DNA of 64,000 nt, taken from assembly GCF_003149455.1 (NCBI RefSeq), contig NZ_QFFK01000002.1, forward strand, positions 717,580-781,579, read 5' to 3'. Both the position numbers and the translations under genes were made by a program. A model generated the notes under the pieces. The model searched no databases. It worked only from the letters and a program-made list of their open reading frames with translations, and was not told the origin of the DNA. Positions 18,484-27,515 of this stretch are shown here, in pieces. The stretch comes from Chitinophaga deserti (lineage in GTDB: Bacteria > Bacteroidota > Bacteroidia > Chitinophagales > Chitinophagaceae). Position 1 is the stretch's first letter. The number at the start of each line of letters is the position of its first letter.

Positions 18484-18507
18484 CGAAAAGGCCGGACAAA
18501 GCCGGCC
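18484..18507 (-). terminator. Terminator downstream of the receiver protein gene
   Basis: Perfect 6-bp GC-only stem (GGCCGG at 18490-18495, CCGGCC at 18502-18507, loop ACAAAG), followed on the minus strand by TTTTCGTGTTT. It lies between the receiver gene (ends 18640) and the small gene starting at 18427. Confidence 0.6.
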
Positions 18508-18639
18508 GCAAACGCGTTCACAGAAATAATAGTGACGAAAGGGGGAATCCTTTACCGGCGCCGGTCACCTGCCAGGAAGAAGCTGTGACCGGAAAGCCGG
18601 GTGTAGGAATAGCAGGCCGAAAGCCGGAAAGGGCTTCCG

Positions 18640-19002
18640 TTAAATGAGTGCCTGGATTTTTGCGGTTAACTCGTGTGGACTGAAAGGCCTTATGATGATT
18701 TCTTCTGCTTCCATACCGAACCAGGAAGAAATACTTTCCATGACGAAATAGGCAGGCAGCATGAGAATTATCGGCAGCAGCTTTTGCTGGCGCTGTATGC
18801 GCAACTGCTCCGACAGCTCGTTCAGATAAGGGAAAGGCAATTTAAGGTCGGCGATTACCAGGTCGTAATCATATGTTCCTAATAGCATGGCCGCTTCTTT
18901 TCCGTTATAGGCGAGGTCTGCATGATGTCCTTCTTTTTTAATGATCAACTCTACTACATGAATCATTAATAAATCATCTTCAATTACCAATATCCTTTTC
19001 AT
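18640..19002 (-). CDS. Stand-alone receiver-domain protein (degenerate)
   Basis: A 120-aa single receiver domain. The start MKRILVIEDDLL gives the acidic pair (Asp9, Asp10), and Asp52 in LVIADLKLP is the phosphoacceptor. Two switch residues are altered: the Thr/Ser after beta-4 is Pro (ILMLPAYF) and the conserved Lys after beta-5 is Arg (IIIRPFSP). It may therefore work as a phosphorylation-poor or constitutive adaptor. The frame is open to 19023 but MKRILV is the family start. No kinase lies directly next to it. Confidence 0.85.
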   Translation of the reverse strand: MKRILVIEDDLLMIHVVELIIKKEGHHADLAYNGKEAAMLLGTYDYDLVIADLKLPFPYLNELSEQLRIQRQQKLLPIILMLPAYFVMESISSWFGMEAEEIIIRPFSPHELTAKIQALI

Positions 19003-19023
19003 ATACAAGTCGCTGTTACCCAC

Positions 19024-19276
19024 AATAGCATAGGCGCACGAAGCTCCAGGCGCGGATGCGCAGATATTTTAATCTATGGTGCTAAAGTGGTAGTTCAATA
19101 ATATGGAGGCGAGTATACAGGTATACGTCTGATCTTCTATATGGCTATCCGTTAATATCTAATCTGGTAGGTATAAGCCGTTATGCCCCAGTATTTGCAT
19201 ATACTGTGCCAAAATATTTATTAGTTAATGCCCGTTAACAAAGGAGTTGGTAATAGGTTTTGATGAATGACATTCC
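19024..19276. other. Gene-free region before the cobalamin riboswitch
   Basis: No gene is seen between the divergent receiver gene and the riboswitch leader. The stretch is AT-rich and presumably holds promoters for both sides; the only clear element is the -7 box at 19277. Confidence 0.5.
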
Positions 19277-19284
19277 TATCTTTG
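19277..19284 (+). promoter_or_regulatory. -7 promoter element of the metE leader
   Basis: TATCTTTG matches TAnnTTTG and lies a few bases before the predicted 5' end of the riboswitch. A TTTTG at 19258-19262 is closer than the usual -33 spacing, so the -33 element is uncertain. Confidence 0.5.
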
Positions 19285-19299
19285 ACCCCGAGTTCTTTA

Positions 19300-19500
19300 C
19301 CCGATTCATTCTTTCCATAGTGCGGTAGACGGCGGAAGCCGTCTTTAAAAAGGAACCGTGTGCAAATCACGGGCTGTCGCGCAACTGTAAGTAACTGCTA
19401 ATAGTTACCGCCCCCTCAAGTTCATTGTCCTGATCTGAACAGGATGAGAAGAACGGCGGTAATGTTACAAGCCAGGATACTTGCCCGCTATGCAAGATCA
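19300..19500 (+). ncRNA. Cobalamin riboswitch
   Basis: The conserved core of the B12 aptamer is visible: GGAACCGTGTGCAAATCACG around 19352-19371, then GGCTGTCGCGCAACTGTAA (19372-19390), and the B12 box AAGCCAGGATACTTGCC at 19469-19485. The following 150 bases before metE contain a GC-rich hairpin-forming stretch that would be the expression platform. It should repress metE when cobalamin is present, because the B12-dependent enzyme MetH can then be used. Outer boundaries are approximate. Confidence 0.93.
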
Positions 19501-19651
19501 TGCTTTCGCGATTTGAAGCAATGGTCAGGAACCATAATGGGCAAGCTATGCCCCGTTATGCCGTTCTGTGCCTTCTCCCATCTCCTGAAAGCGTACGAAA
19601 ACCGTAAGGAGCATTAAGTCACTTAATGTTTCACCAAAAAGTTTTTTGCGT

Positions 19652-21952
19652 ATGCTTAAACACACCCTCGGCTACCCGCGCATGGGAGCCCGCCGCCAGC
19701 TTAAAAAAGCTTGCGAAGATTACTGGCAGGGCCGTATCGGCCGCCAGGAACTATTTGTTACCGCACAACGCCTGCAGGAAGAACAATGGCGCCTGCAGGA
19801 AGCCTCCGGGATGGATCTCATCCCCTGCAACGATTTCAGTTTCTACGATCATGTGCTCGACATGTCGCTCCTCATGGGTGCCATCCCCGACCGTTACGCA
19901 CCCGTAGTTACCGACATCCCGCAGAACACCGAAGCCGATCTGGCCTTTGCCATGGCACGCGGCTATCAGCAACATGGTCTCGATCTCACCGCCATGGAAA
20001 TGACCAAGTGGTTCGACACCAATTACCACTACATCGTGCCCGAGTTCAGGAAAAACCAATCGTTCCGCCTGTTCTCCAACAAAGTCTTTAATGCCTTCGA
20101 CGCTGCGAAGCATCTCCTCAAAGCCACTCCCAAGCCCGTTCTGACAGGCCCCGTATCATTCCTGCTGCTCGGTAAGGAAAAAGAACCGGGCTTCCACCGT
20201 CTGGAACTGTTGCCCAAACTGCTGCCCGTTTACATAGAGGTGCTGCAGCGCCTGCGCGATAACGGTGCTGCATGGGTACAGCTGGATGAACCTTTTCTGG
20301 GTACAGACCTCCCCGCCGGTGCGGCGGAAGCTTACAGCTATGCCTATGCCGAGATCGCGAAACATTGCAAAGGGCTCCGCACAATGGTTGCCACTTACTT
20401 CGAAGGCCTGCGTGATAATGCAGAGCTGGCAGCGTCTCTGCCGGTTTGCTGCCTGCATATCGACCTGGTACGTGCCCCGGAACAGCTGAGCAGTTTATTA
20501 CCATTGCTTCCCCCGAAAATGTCGCTTTCACTCGGTGTGATAGACGGGCGGAATATCTGGAAGAATAATTACAGCCGCTCACTGGAATTCATTCGTGAAG
20601 CGGTGAACGTACTCGGGGAAAACAGGGTGATGATCGCACCTTCATGCTCCCTGCTGCACACACCCGCCGACCTCGACCTCGAAACCGATATGGATGAAGA
20701 GCTCCGGTCCTGGATGGCCTTTGCTAAACAGAAGCTTATCGAAACGGATGAGCTGAACAGGATCTTCCAGGGCGATGATTCTCTACTGCATGCAAACACA
20801 GCTGCCATCGCAGCCCGTGCAGCTTCTTCCCGCATCCATAAGCCGGCTGTGAAAGCAAGGGTAGCCAGTATTACGGAAGCTGATGCACAACGGGCATCTG
20901 CCTTCCTGCAACGGCAGGTGCTTCAGCAGCAGCGTTTTCGTTTGCCGCTTTACCCCACCACTACCATCGGTTCATTTCCGCAGACTGCAGACATCCGCTC
21001 ATTACGTGCTTCATATAAGAAAGGGGATATCCTGGCCGCACAATACGATCAGGCACTGGAAGCCGCTACGCGTGATACCATCCGCCTGCAGGAAAGCATC
21101 GGGCTCGATGTACTGGTACATGGTGAGTTCGAAAGGAACGACATGGTGGAGTATTTCGGGGAAAAGCTGGAAGGCTTCGCTTTCACACAACACGGATGGG
21201 TGCAGAGTTATGGCAGCCGCTGTGTTAAGCCGCCGGTGATTTATGGTGATGTGAGCCGCGAAGAGGATATGACCGTCCGCTGGTCGGTGTTCGCGCAATC
21301 GTGCACCAGTCTGCCTATGAAGGGGATGCTTACCGGGCCGGTAACAATCCTGCAATGGTCTTTCGTCCGCGACGATCAGCCCCGTGCTGAAACTACCGCT
21401 CAGATTGCTTTAGCGATCCGTGATGAAGTGGTGGCACTGGAAAAAGCAGGCATCGGTATTATTCAGATCGATGAGCCAGCTATCCGGGAAGGGTTGCCTA
21501 TCCGGCAGGCAGACCGGGAACAGTACCTGTCCTGGGCTGTGAAGGCTTTCCGTGTATCCGCATCAGGTGTGCAGGATGCCACGCAGATTCATACGCATAT
21601 GTGCTATAGTGATTTCAATGATATCATCCGGCATATTGCTGACATGGATGCTGATGTGATTACGATAGAAACATCACGTTCACAGATGGAGTTGCTGGAA
21701 GCATTTGCGGATTTCCGGTATCCGAATGAGATAGGGCCGGGCGTGTATGATATTCACTCACCGCGGGTGCCCACAGCCGCAGAGATGGAGTCATTGCTGC
21801 ACAAAGCTGCGGAGTATATACCGGCACGCAACATCTGGGTTAATCCCGATTGCGGGCTGAAAACACGGAAGTGGCCTGAAACGGAGGCTGCTCTCCGGAA
21901 CATGGTTAGCGCAGCCCGTGCGGTGCGTGCTGCCGTGAAGGAAACAGTATAA
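19652..21952 (+). CDS. metE: Cobalamin-independent methionine synthase
   Basis: Transfers the methyl group from methyltetrahydrofolate (polyglutamate) to homocysteine, making methionine without B12. The protein has 766 aa with the two-barrel MetE architecture. The start is MLKHTLGYPRMGARRQLKKACEDYW, with the N-terminal substrate-contacting lysines. The C-terminal zinc site is visible as HTHMCYSDFND plus a later Cys in WVNPDCGLKTR. The upstream TTG at 19646 was rejected in favour of the ATG at 19652. The cobalamin riboswitch in the leader fits the enzyme's role. A strong terminator follows. Confidence 0.97.
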   Translation: MLKHTLGYPRMGARRQLKKACEDYWQGRIGRQELFVTAQRLQEEQWRLQEASGMDLIPCNDFSFYDHVLDMSLLMGAIPDRYAPVVTDIPQNTEADLAFAMARGYQQHGLDLTAMEMTKWFDTNYHYIVPEFRKNQSFRLFSNKVFNAFDAAKHLLKATPKPVLTGPVSFLLLGKEKEPGFHRLELLPKLLPVYIEVLQRLRDNGAAWVQLDEPFLGTDLPAGAAEAYSYAYAEIAKHCKGLRTMVATYFEGLRDNAELAASLPVCCLHIDLVRAPEQLSSLLPLLPPKMSLSLGVIDGRNIWKNNYSRSLEFIREAVNVLGENRVMIAPSCSLLHTPADLDLETDMDEELRSWMAFAKQKLIETDELNRIFQGDDSLLHANTAAIAARAASSRIHKPAVKARVASITEADAQRASAFLQRQVLQQQRFRLPLYPTTTIGSFPQTADIRSLRASYKKGDILAAQYDQALEAATRDTIRLQESIGLDVLVHGEFERNDMVEYFGEKLEGFAFTQHGWVQSYGSRCVKPPVIYGDVSREEDMTVRWSVFAQSCTSLPMKGMLTGPVTILQWSFVRDDQPRAETTAQIALAIRDEVVALEKAGIGIIQIDEPAIREGLPIRQADREQYLSWAVKAFRVSASGVQDATQIHTHMCYSDFNDIIRHIADMDADVITIETSRSQMELLEAFADFRYPNEIGPGVYDIHSPRVPTAAEMESLLHKAAEYIPARNIWVNPDCGLKTRKWPETEAALRNMVSAARAVRAAVKETV

Positions 21953-21960
21953 TTAAAATA

Positions 21961-21990
21961 GCCGCGCTGGAAACAGCGCGGCCTTTTTTT
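21961..21990 (+). terminator. Terminator of metE
   Basis: Perfect 9-bp stem GCCGCGCTG / CAGCGCGGC with a GAAA tetraloop, followed by seven or more T. It begins 9 bases after the metE stop. Confidence 0.92.
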
Positions 21991-22089
21991 CAGCTTCATT
22001 GATAAGACCGGATTGCTCCAGCCATACCATCTCTTCATTAGAAGCATCTTTCATAACTTATCCGTGTATATGAATAACCTGCGATGGTT

Positions 22090-22662
22090 TTATATTCCTC
22101 CTACTCCCCGGTATTTATGAAAGGGCCGGTACCCCATCCATTTGGCAGCTACAGCCACCATTTTAAACACCCATTTCTGCAACACCACCGGAATGCCTGC
22201 CATATAACAATGGTCAGGGTAGTGATGTAGCGTAGTGGCGAGTTGCAGGAAGCATGCGCTCCCTTTACGGTTGAGTGCTCCTTTTTGAGAAAGCGACCAC
22301 AGTGTTTCCAGTATGCGCTCCCATTGCATAGCCGGAGCGATCTCATAGGTGAAATGCAGGACTTCCGACTTACTGGCATTGCGCCAGGCATGAGGTGTTC
22401 CCGCAGGTACCACAACCTGTTCTCCTGCATGGTAAAGCCGGGATTTACGGCCAATTTCCATCCACAGGCTGCCGGAGTGTACAATAAACCTTTCTTCCTG
22501 AACCGGATGCTGATGGCGGAGTGCTCCGCAGGCAGTTTCCCCTCCGGGCCCTACTACAGCTGCGATCTGCACGAGAGCACCATCGGTACTCGCATGTGTT
22601 TGTAGGAAAGTAAACTGCTCCTGGTTAATAGGATTATAGATTACGGAACCCTGCCGGATCAT
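22090..22662 (-). CDS. Cupin-domain protein
   Basis: A 190-aa protein with one cupin beta-barrel. The metal-binding residues HQH and a following Glu are in GALRHQHPVQEERF, and the second conserved His is in VPAGTPHAWRNAS. The C-terminal part (about 80 residues) is helical and ends in a hydrophobic segment (KMVAVAAKWMGYRPF), so the protein may touch the membrane. The start MIRQGSVIYNP is taken instead of the longer frame to 22728, because the extra codons run through the hairpin downstream of the aquaporin gene. Substrate unknown. Confidence 0.82.
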   Translation of the reverse strand: MIRQGSVIYNPINQEQFTFLQTHASTDGALVQIAAVVGPGGETACGALRHQHPVQEERFIVHSGSLWMEIGRKSRLYHAGEQVVVPAGTPHAWRNASKSEVLHFTYEIAPAMQWERILETLWSLSQKGALNRKGSACFLQLATTLHHYPDHCYMAGIPVVLQKWVFKMVAVAAKWMGYRPFHKYRGVGGI

Positions 22663-22702
22663 GATCGCTGCTGTTTTGAGGTCTGTTGTATGGCAGCAAA
22701 AA

Positions 22703-22728
22703 TAAGTGCGGCAAATAATTTGCCGCAC
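22703..22728 (-). terminator. Terminator of the aquaporin gene
   Basis: Perfect 10-bp stem GTGCGGCAAA / TTTGCCGCAC with a 3-base loop (TAA), followed on the minus strand by a T-rich run. It is 34 bases beyond the aquaporin stop. Confidence 0.8.
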
Positions 22729-22761
22729 GGTAGTAGTACTTAATTATATAGGTAATGATGC

Positions 22762-23469
22762 TTACGATTTATCCATCACCCGCCATACAATAGCGGCAGC
22801 GATGCCTCCCACGATAGGGGCTACAATAAACAGCCAGAGTTGTTGTAATGCATTGCCTCCTGCAAAAAGTGCGGGTCCGAGGCTGCGGGCAGGGTTCACG
22901 GAAGTGCCGGTGATGGGGATACAGAAGAGGTGGATGCAGGTAAGTGTAAGACCGATGGCCACACCGGCCGTGGTACCATTGCCCCATTTGCCAGTGGCTC
23001 CGAAAATAACGAACAGGAAAAGGAATGTGAGTACGGCTTCTGCTACAAATGCGGATGCGGTGTTATATCCGGCACCGTAGCCTTCGCCCCAGCCATTGGA
23101 GCCAAGTGCCCATTCTCCCGCCTGCCAGCCGGGCAGGCCTTTCTGAATGCACCAAAGCACCCATGCGGCAATCACTGCGCCGATACATTGTGCAATGATG
23201 TAACCGAGTGCATCGGCTGCCTTGATCTTACCGGCGGTTAGCATGGCGATGGTAATGGCCGGATTTATATGACATCCGGAGATGCCTCCGATAGCATAGC
23301 ACATCACCAGCACTGCAAGCCCGAAAGCGAAGGCGATCCCCAGCAGGCCGATGCCCGCAGGACCGGAGGCACTAACCCCCGATACCACGGCTGCGCCGCA
23401 CCCAAAAAATACCAGGGCAAATGTGCCTATCATTTCGGCAAAGTACTTGGTGGAAGATTTAATTTCCAT
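22762..23469 (-). CDS. aqpZ: Aquaporin (MIP family channel)
   Basis: Six-helix membrane channel for water, possibly small neutral solutes. The protein has 235 aa with the two half-helix motifs: GCHINPAITIA and GTSVNPARSLGPA, the second with the selectivity-filter Arg. The length and the absence of glycerol-facilitator insertions suggest the AqpZ group rather than GlpF; specificity is not certain. It is a single gene with its own terminator. Confidence 0.92.
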   Translation of the reverse strand: MEIKSSTKYFAEMIGTFALVFFGCGAAVVSGVSASGPAGIGLLGIAFAFGLAVLVMCYAIGGISGCHINPAITIAMLTAGKIKAADALGYIIAQCIGAVIAAWVLWCIQKGLPGWQAGEWALGSNGWGEGYGAGYNTASAFVAEAVLTFLFLFVIFGATGKWGNGTTAGVAIGLTLTCIHLFCIPITGTSVNPARSLGPALFAGGNALQQLWLFIVAPIVGGIAAAIVWRVMDKS

Positions 23470-23535
23470 GTGGGTTTGTTTTAGTTACCTAATAATACAA
23501 ACCAACCCCAACGATTGTTTGCCGCCGGCCTGCCT

Positions 23536-24192
23536 TCAGAACCCCGGCTTACTGCCTCCCGTGGCTTCAATGGCAAAGCGGAGCAGACTGTTTTTACCCG
23601 AAAGGGATAGTTTCCGGGTGATGTTCATCCTGTGATTGCTGACGGTTTTTTCGCTGATGCCCAGCTCATCGGCGATTTCCTTACTGGTCTTGTACCCGGC
23701 CACAAGGTGTATGATACGGTGCTCGGAAGGGGTAAGGAGGGAGATGAGGTCGCTGGCCCCGGTGGGTGCTTTATGCTTCTGCCGTAGCAGGAAAGTAGAC
23801 ATTTCGGGGCTGATATATGCATTGCCGGCCGTAACGGAATGAATGGCATGGATGATATCCACCACTGCGTTTTCCTTCAGTACATACCCCATGATCCCGA
23901 TCTCGAGGGCTTTCATAAATGCATCTTTCACCTTATGCATCGTTAACAGGATAATGGGGAGTTCCGGCTTGATCAGCAATGCTTCTTCAGCAGCCTGCAA
24001 TCCGTTCAGCTCCGGCATATCAATATCCAGGATGATGACATCGGGGTTTTTAGTACGTACGCCTTCTACCGCCTCACGGCCATTAACCGCCTGGTAGATG
24101 ACACGGAAGTTACCGGCCGACTCAATTACTTCCCGCAAGCCTTTCAGGAATATCGGATGATCGTCGGCAATAAGGATATCAAATGATTTCAT
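23536..24192 (-). CDS. LuxR/NarL-type response regulator
   Basis: A 218-aa transcription factor with an N-terminal receiver (start MKSFDILIADDHPIFLKG; phosphoacceptor Asp in DVIILDIDMPELNG; conserved Lys in GYVLKENAV) and a C-terminal LuxR-type HTH (LTPSEHRIIHLVAGYKTSKEIADELGISEKTVSNH). The frame is open to 24285 but MKSFDIL is the family start. It overlaps the upstream sensor kinase gene by 14 bases, so the two are translationally coupled and form a two-component system. Target genes are unknown. Confidence 0.95.
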   Translation of the reverse strand: MKSFDILIADDHPIFLKGLREVIESAGNFRVIYQAVNGREAVEGVRTKNPDVIILDIDMPELNGLQAAEEALLIKPELPIILLTMHKVKDAFMKALEIGIMGYVLKENAVVDIIHAIHSVTAGNAYISPEMSTFLLRQKHKAPTGASDLISLLTPSEHRIIHLVAGYKTSKEIADELGISEKTVSNHRMNITRKLSLSGKNSLLRFAIEATGGSKPGF

Positions 24193-26002
24193 GGTACGAA
24201 ATGGGTATGTTGACGGAGAGCGCTGCGCCATCGCCCGCGTCTGGATGAATAATAAACTGGCCTCCCATGATCTGTACGCGCTCACGGATGCTCAGCAGCC
24301 CGAATCCGAATTCATTTTTATTTCCCAATCCCACCCCGTCGTCGGTCACCACAATACGGATGAGCCATACTGCACGGTGGATGCGGATGGTGCAGCGTGT
24401 GGCACCGGAATGCTTCACCATATTGTTAAGCAGTTCCTGCACGATGCGGTAGATATTCATTTCATTTTCCCGGGAAAACAGATTGTCGATATTGTCAATC
24501 CCTGCATCCATCACTATGTTGGCGCCATCACCGGTTTCTTCCGCCAGGCTCTGGATACTCTGTGTAAGCCCCATCATATCCATCTGGTAGGGGCGTAGTG
24601 AGTAGGAAATATTCCTGATTTCCTGAATTGTTTCTGACACGTTGCCGGCTACATCTGTAGCCAGGTTTTTAATATCCGGATCGCTGGTTTTGTTACCGAG
24701 GATGAGGAGCCGGTTTTTGATAAGTATCAGTTGCTGCCCCACGCTGTCGTGCAGCTCGGAGGCGGTGCGCTTACGCTCATGCTCCTGCATACGGATCATT
24801 TCTTTGGAGAATGCACTGCTTTGTTCGATCGCCTGAACCTGAAGGGCCTCTTTCGCCCGTTTGTAGAAATTCAATTTACTGGTAAGCGCCCACGACAGGA
24901 TGATGGCTTCCAGCGCGGTACCCAGTTGGGCGGAATGCCGGGTAAATGTATTGTCCGGCAGCAGCCCGTTATCCCGGAGATTATACACTATGCCCAGAAC
25001 AATCAGTAATCCAAACCCCGTAAGGAAGTACACAGCCGGACGAAATCCTCTCATATACACCGAAATACCCGCCGCCAGCCAATATGCGAACGTGATATAA
25101 ATGGCAGCTTCCAGTACAATGTACATCACAGGCCAGCTCACAAATACTGCCGCTACCGGAATGGCGATGAGGAATATTATTAGCGGGATACGGATGCTAA
25201 ACAGGATTGGTGCATGTTCTTTTACCCGGAGAAAGGTATTTGTGAACAGGATACCGAAAAGCATTCCGCCCGGCAGTACGGTGGTCATTTCGTTGAGCCA
25301 GCCTGCACTGGGGAAAAAGACGGCGATATAGTTGTTCAGTATGAGGGTAGACAGGCCGGAGAATAAGATATACAGAACATACAGCAGATAGGAAATATCG
25401 CGGAGGGTGATAAATGCAAAAAGATTATAGATCATTAATGCCACGAGTATACCATAGAAAATGCCATGGATGAAATCATCTTCATGCTGTGTTTCGAGAT
25501 GGTATTCTATTGCCGCTGCTTCCATGCGTAAACGCATCAATGCGTTACTGGTTACCCGCAGGTAATAGGTGGTGCGTACTGCGGGAGGAGCATACAGCGG
25601 CAGCAGCGGAATGTTGGACTGTATGATCTTACCGTCACCTGCGGAGCCGGAGCGGTAGCTTACTTTACTGAATTGTCCCGGAATGGATTCATGATAAAGA
25701 TCTATCTCCTGCAACCCGGGCGAAGCAATGGAGAGATAAAGTGTTTCGTCTACAGGGTTTTCTACATCGAATTTCACCCACCATGCTGAGGATGTTGCAC
25801 CAGGAACTGCAACAGCATCTTTTGAGCGTTTAAAATCATTACTGCGTTGCACTACTTCATTGATCGTTAATTCCTTTCCCGGATCTTCCAGCAGCAAAGG
25901 ATACGCAATCTTTTGCGGAGGGATTCCCGGACGGGAAACAGCCGGGAAAACGGACTGGGTGATTAGTAATATCGACAGAATGATAAATATGCTACGCAAC
26001 AT
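24179..26002 (-). CDS. 7TMR-DISM sensor histidine kinase (HisKA_3 type)
   Basis: Membrane sensor, 607 aa. A signal peptide (residues 1-22) is followed by a periplasmic 7TMR-DISM extracellular domain (about 30-170, with SSAWWVKFDVENPVDETLYLS), then seven membrane helices (about 180-385), a short coil, the dimerisation domain HisKA_3 with the phosphoacceptor His in SELHDSVGQQLILIK, and a C-terminal HATPase (VQELLNNMVKHS; TDDGVGLGNKN). The cognate regulator is the overlapping LuxR-type gene. DISM domains often sense carbohydrate-related ligands, but the ligand here is unknown. Confidence 0.94.
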   Translation of the reverse strand: MLRSIFIILSILLITQSVFPAVSRPGIPPQKIAYPLLLEDPGKELTINEVVQRSNDFKRSKDAVAVPGATSSAWWVKFDVENPVDETLYLSIASPGLQEIDLYHESIPGQFSKVSYRSGSAGDGKIIQSNIPLLPLYAPPAVRTTYYLRVTSNALMRLRMEAAAIEYHLETQHEDDFIHGIFYGILVALMIYNLFAFITLRDISYLLYVLYILFSGLSTLILNNYIAVFFPSAGWLNEMTTVLPGGMLFGILFTNTFLRVKEHAPILFSIRIPLIIFLIAIPVAAVFVSWPVMYIVLEAAIYITFAYWLAAGISVYMRGFRPAVYFLTGFGLLIVLGIVYNLRDNGLLPDNTFTRHSAQLGTALEAIILSWALTSKLNFYKRAKEALQVQAIEQSSAFSKEMIRMQEHERKRTASELHDSVGQQLILIKNRLLILGNKTSDPDIKNLATDVAGNVSETIQEIRNISYSLRPYQMDMMGLTQSIQSLAEETGDGANIVMDAGIDNIDNLFSRENEMNIYRIVQELLNNMVKHSGATRCTIRIHRAVWLIRIVVTDDGVGLGNKNEFGFGLLSIRERVQIMGGQFIIHPDAGDGAALSVNIPISYHEII

Positions 26003-26299
26003 GTTGAGGCAAAATTACGATTGGTGTATATCTGGGGTATAGGTACTGTTACCCAGCAAATGCAAAGGTAAGCAGGCGGGAATTGAAAAGAAAGAACGGT
26101 AATATTCTGATAATCAATAGTTATTATCCTGCCGGGACTGCTTTCGGGGTTTTATTCCCTATGTCTGAATACGAGGCAGCCGGCAACTGCCATTCATATT
26201 GGCCTATCCGAATGTTATTTCATGCAGAAATATGTGCATACCGAAGTGCAACATTTTAGCAGTGAAATCCTGCGGTTCATTTTTGTGGAAAAATAGTCT

Positions 26300-27313
26300 G
26301 TGTCAGAAACAGTAGTCAACACATTCGGAAACCAGCAGGCTGGAAGCAGGTATCCCCGCAATAACTTAACGAAGGATCACCACTTGTTATCCAGTCCGTC
26401 CGGTAATAATACCCGGGTGGGCAAAATGTTGCATTTGAAGAATGCTGCCATAGTGAAAAACTCGATCTTCAATCCGGCACGTTTTCGGTTCGAAAACAGC
26501 TATGCACACATATTATCTATCAGCGCATTTGCACAATTCAGGAAACTGTATTTGTATTTACTTCCCGGCAAGCGTATAGACCGGGCCATATGGATTTCAG
26601 ACGAATGGAGTGCAGAGTATTATCATTGGCTCTCTGATGCTTTGCCCAGACTGATTGCTGTAGAAAACCTGCGTCATTCGCATGTGGTGTTGTTGCCGGA
26701 AAGGTACCGGGAAAAGCCTTACGTGGAACAATCATTACAGCTGCTTGGCTTCCGCTGGGAGTATTATAACATAACCCGGATTGTGCGTGTTCGCGAGCTG
26801 GTGTCATCAGCCCATACAGCTCCAACGGGCTTATTCCATAAGCCGGCTATTCTGGCATTGCGTAACCGCATGCGTTTGCCTGCGCTCATAGCAAACCGGA
26901 AGATTTACATCAGCCGCAAAAAAGCTGTACGCCGTCATATTTTGAATGAAGAGTCTGTAATGAACCTGGTTATATCAATGGGTTATGAAGTGCATTTCTT
27001 CGAAGATTACGATTTGGTAACCCAGATAAAGCTAATGTCGGAAACGCGGTTTCTGATTGGCCTGCATGGCGCGGGCCTCACTAATATGCTGTTTATGCCG
27101 GAAGCGGGCAGTGTCCTGGAGTTAAGACGGGAGAACGAAACACATTTTAACTGTTTTTATCATCAGGCAATTGCGCTACATCACCATTATTACAATCTGC
27201 AGTGTCATACTAATACTGATGATACACATATTGCTGATTTTACTGTTAACGGGGATGCGCTGAAAAAGGCAATTATACAAATGGAAGCTGATATTGCTAA
27301 GTTCATTCTATGA
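26300..27313 (+). CDS. Glycosyltransferase family 61 protein (copy 1)
   Basis: Probable glycosyltransferase of the GT61/DUF563 type, 337 aa from a GTG start. Motifs include WSAEYYHWLSDALPRL, HVVLLPERYREKPYV, IYISRKKA and the highly conserved FLIGLHGAGLTNMLFMPE near the C-terminus. A second copy follows directly (27516). An ATG at 26426 (MLHLKNAAIVKNS) is an alternative start; the first 40 residues differ completely between the two copies. The role is likely in cell-surface polysaccharide or protein glycosylation. No other polysaccharide genes are nearby. Confidence 0.85.
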   Translation: MSETVVNTFGNQQAGSRYPRNNLTKDHHLLSSPSGNNTRVGKMLHLKNAAIVKNSIFNPARFRFENSYAHILSISAFAQFRKLYLYLLPGKRIDRAIWISDEWSAEYYHWLSDALPRLIAVENLRHSHVVLLPERYREKPYVEQSLQLLGFRWEYYNITRIVRVRELVSSAHTAPTGLFHKPAILALRNRMRLPALIANRKIYISRKKAVRRHILNEESVMNLVISMGYEVHFFEDYDLVTQIKLMSETRFLIGLHGAGLTNMLFMPEAGSVLELRRENETHFNCFYHQAIALHHHYYNLQCHTNTDDTHIADFTVNGDALKKAIIQMEADIAKFIL

Positions 27314-27515
27314 TAATTATCATGTGGAATGCATCTCCAACACTATGGATTGCGCAACTAGATAGGTTAGTTTCCGGCAGCAATATTATATTTTTTATTT
27401 CAAACCCGGGCTGATGCCGGATGTATCGCTGCTGTGCAACTTCGGAGCCAATTTATTTTGTTTGTTGATAGCATTTAATTGTATGCTTGTTGTTGTATTT
27501 CAATAAGTTATTATA

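Noticed and set aside
20118..20582. Minus-strand open frame of about 154 codons inside metE
   Set aside because: Antisense shadow of a clear MetE coding sequence.
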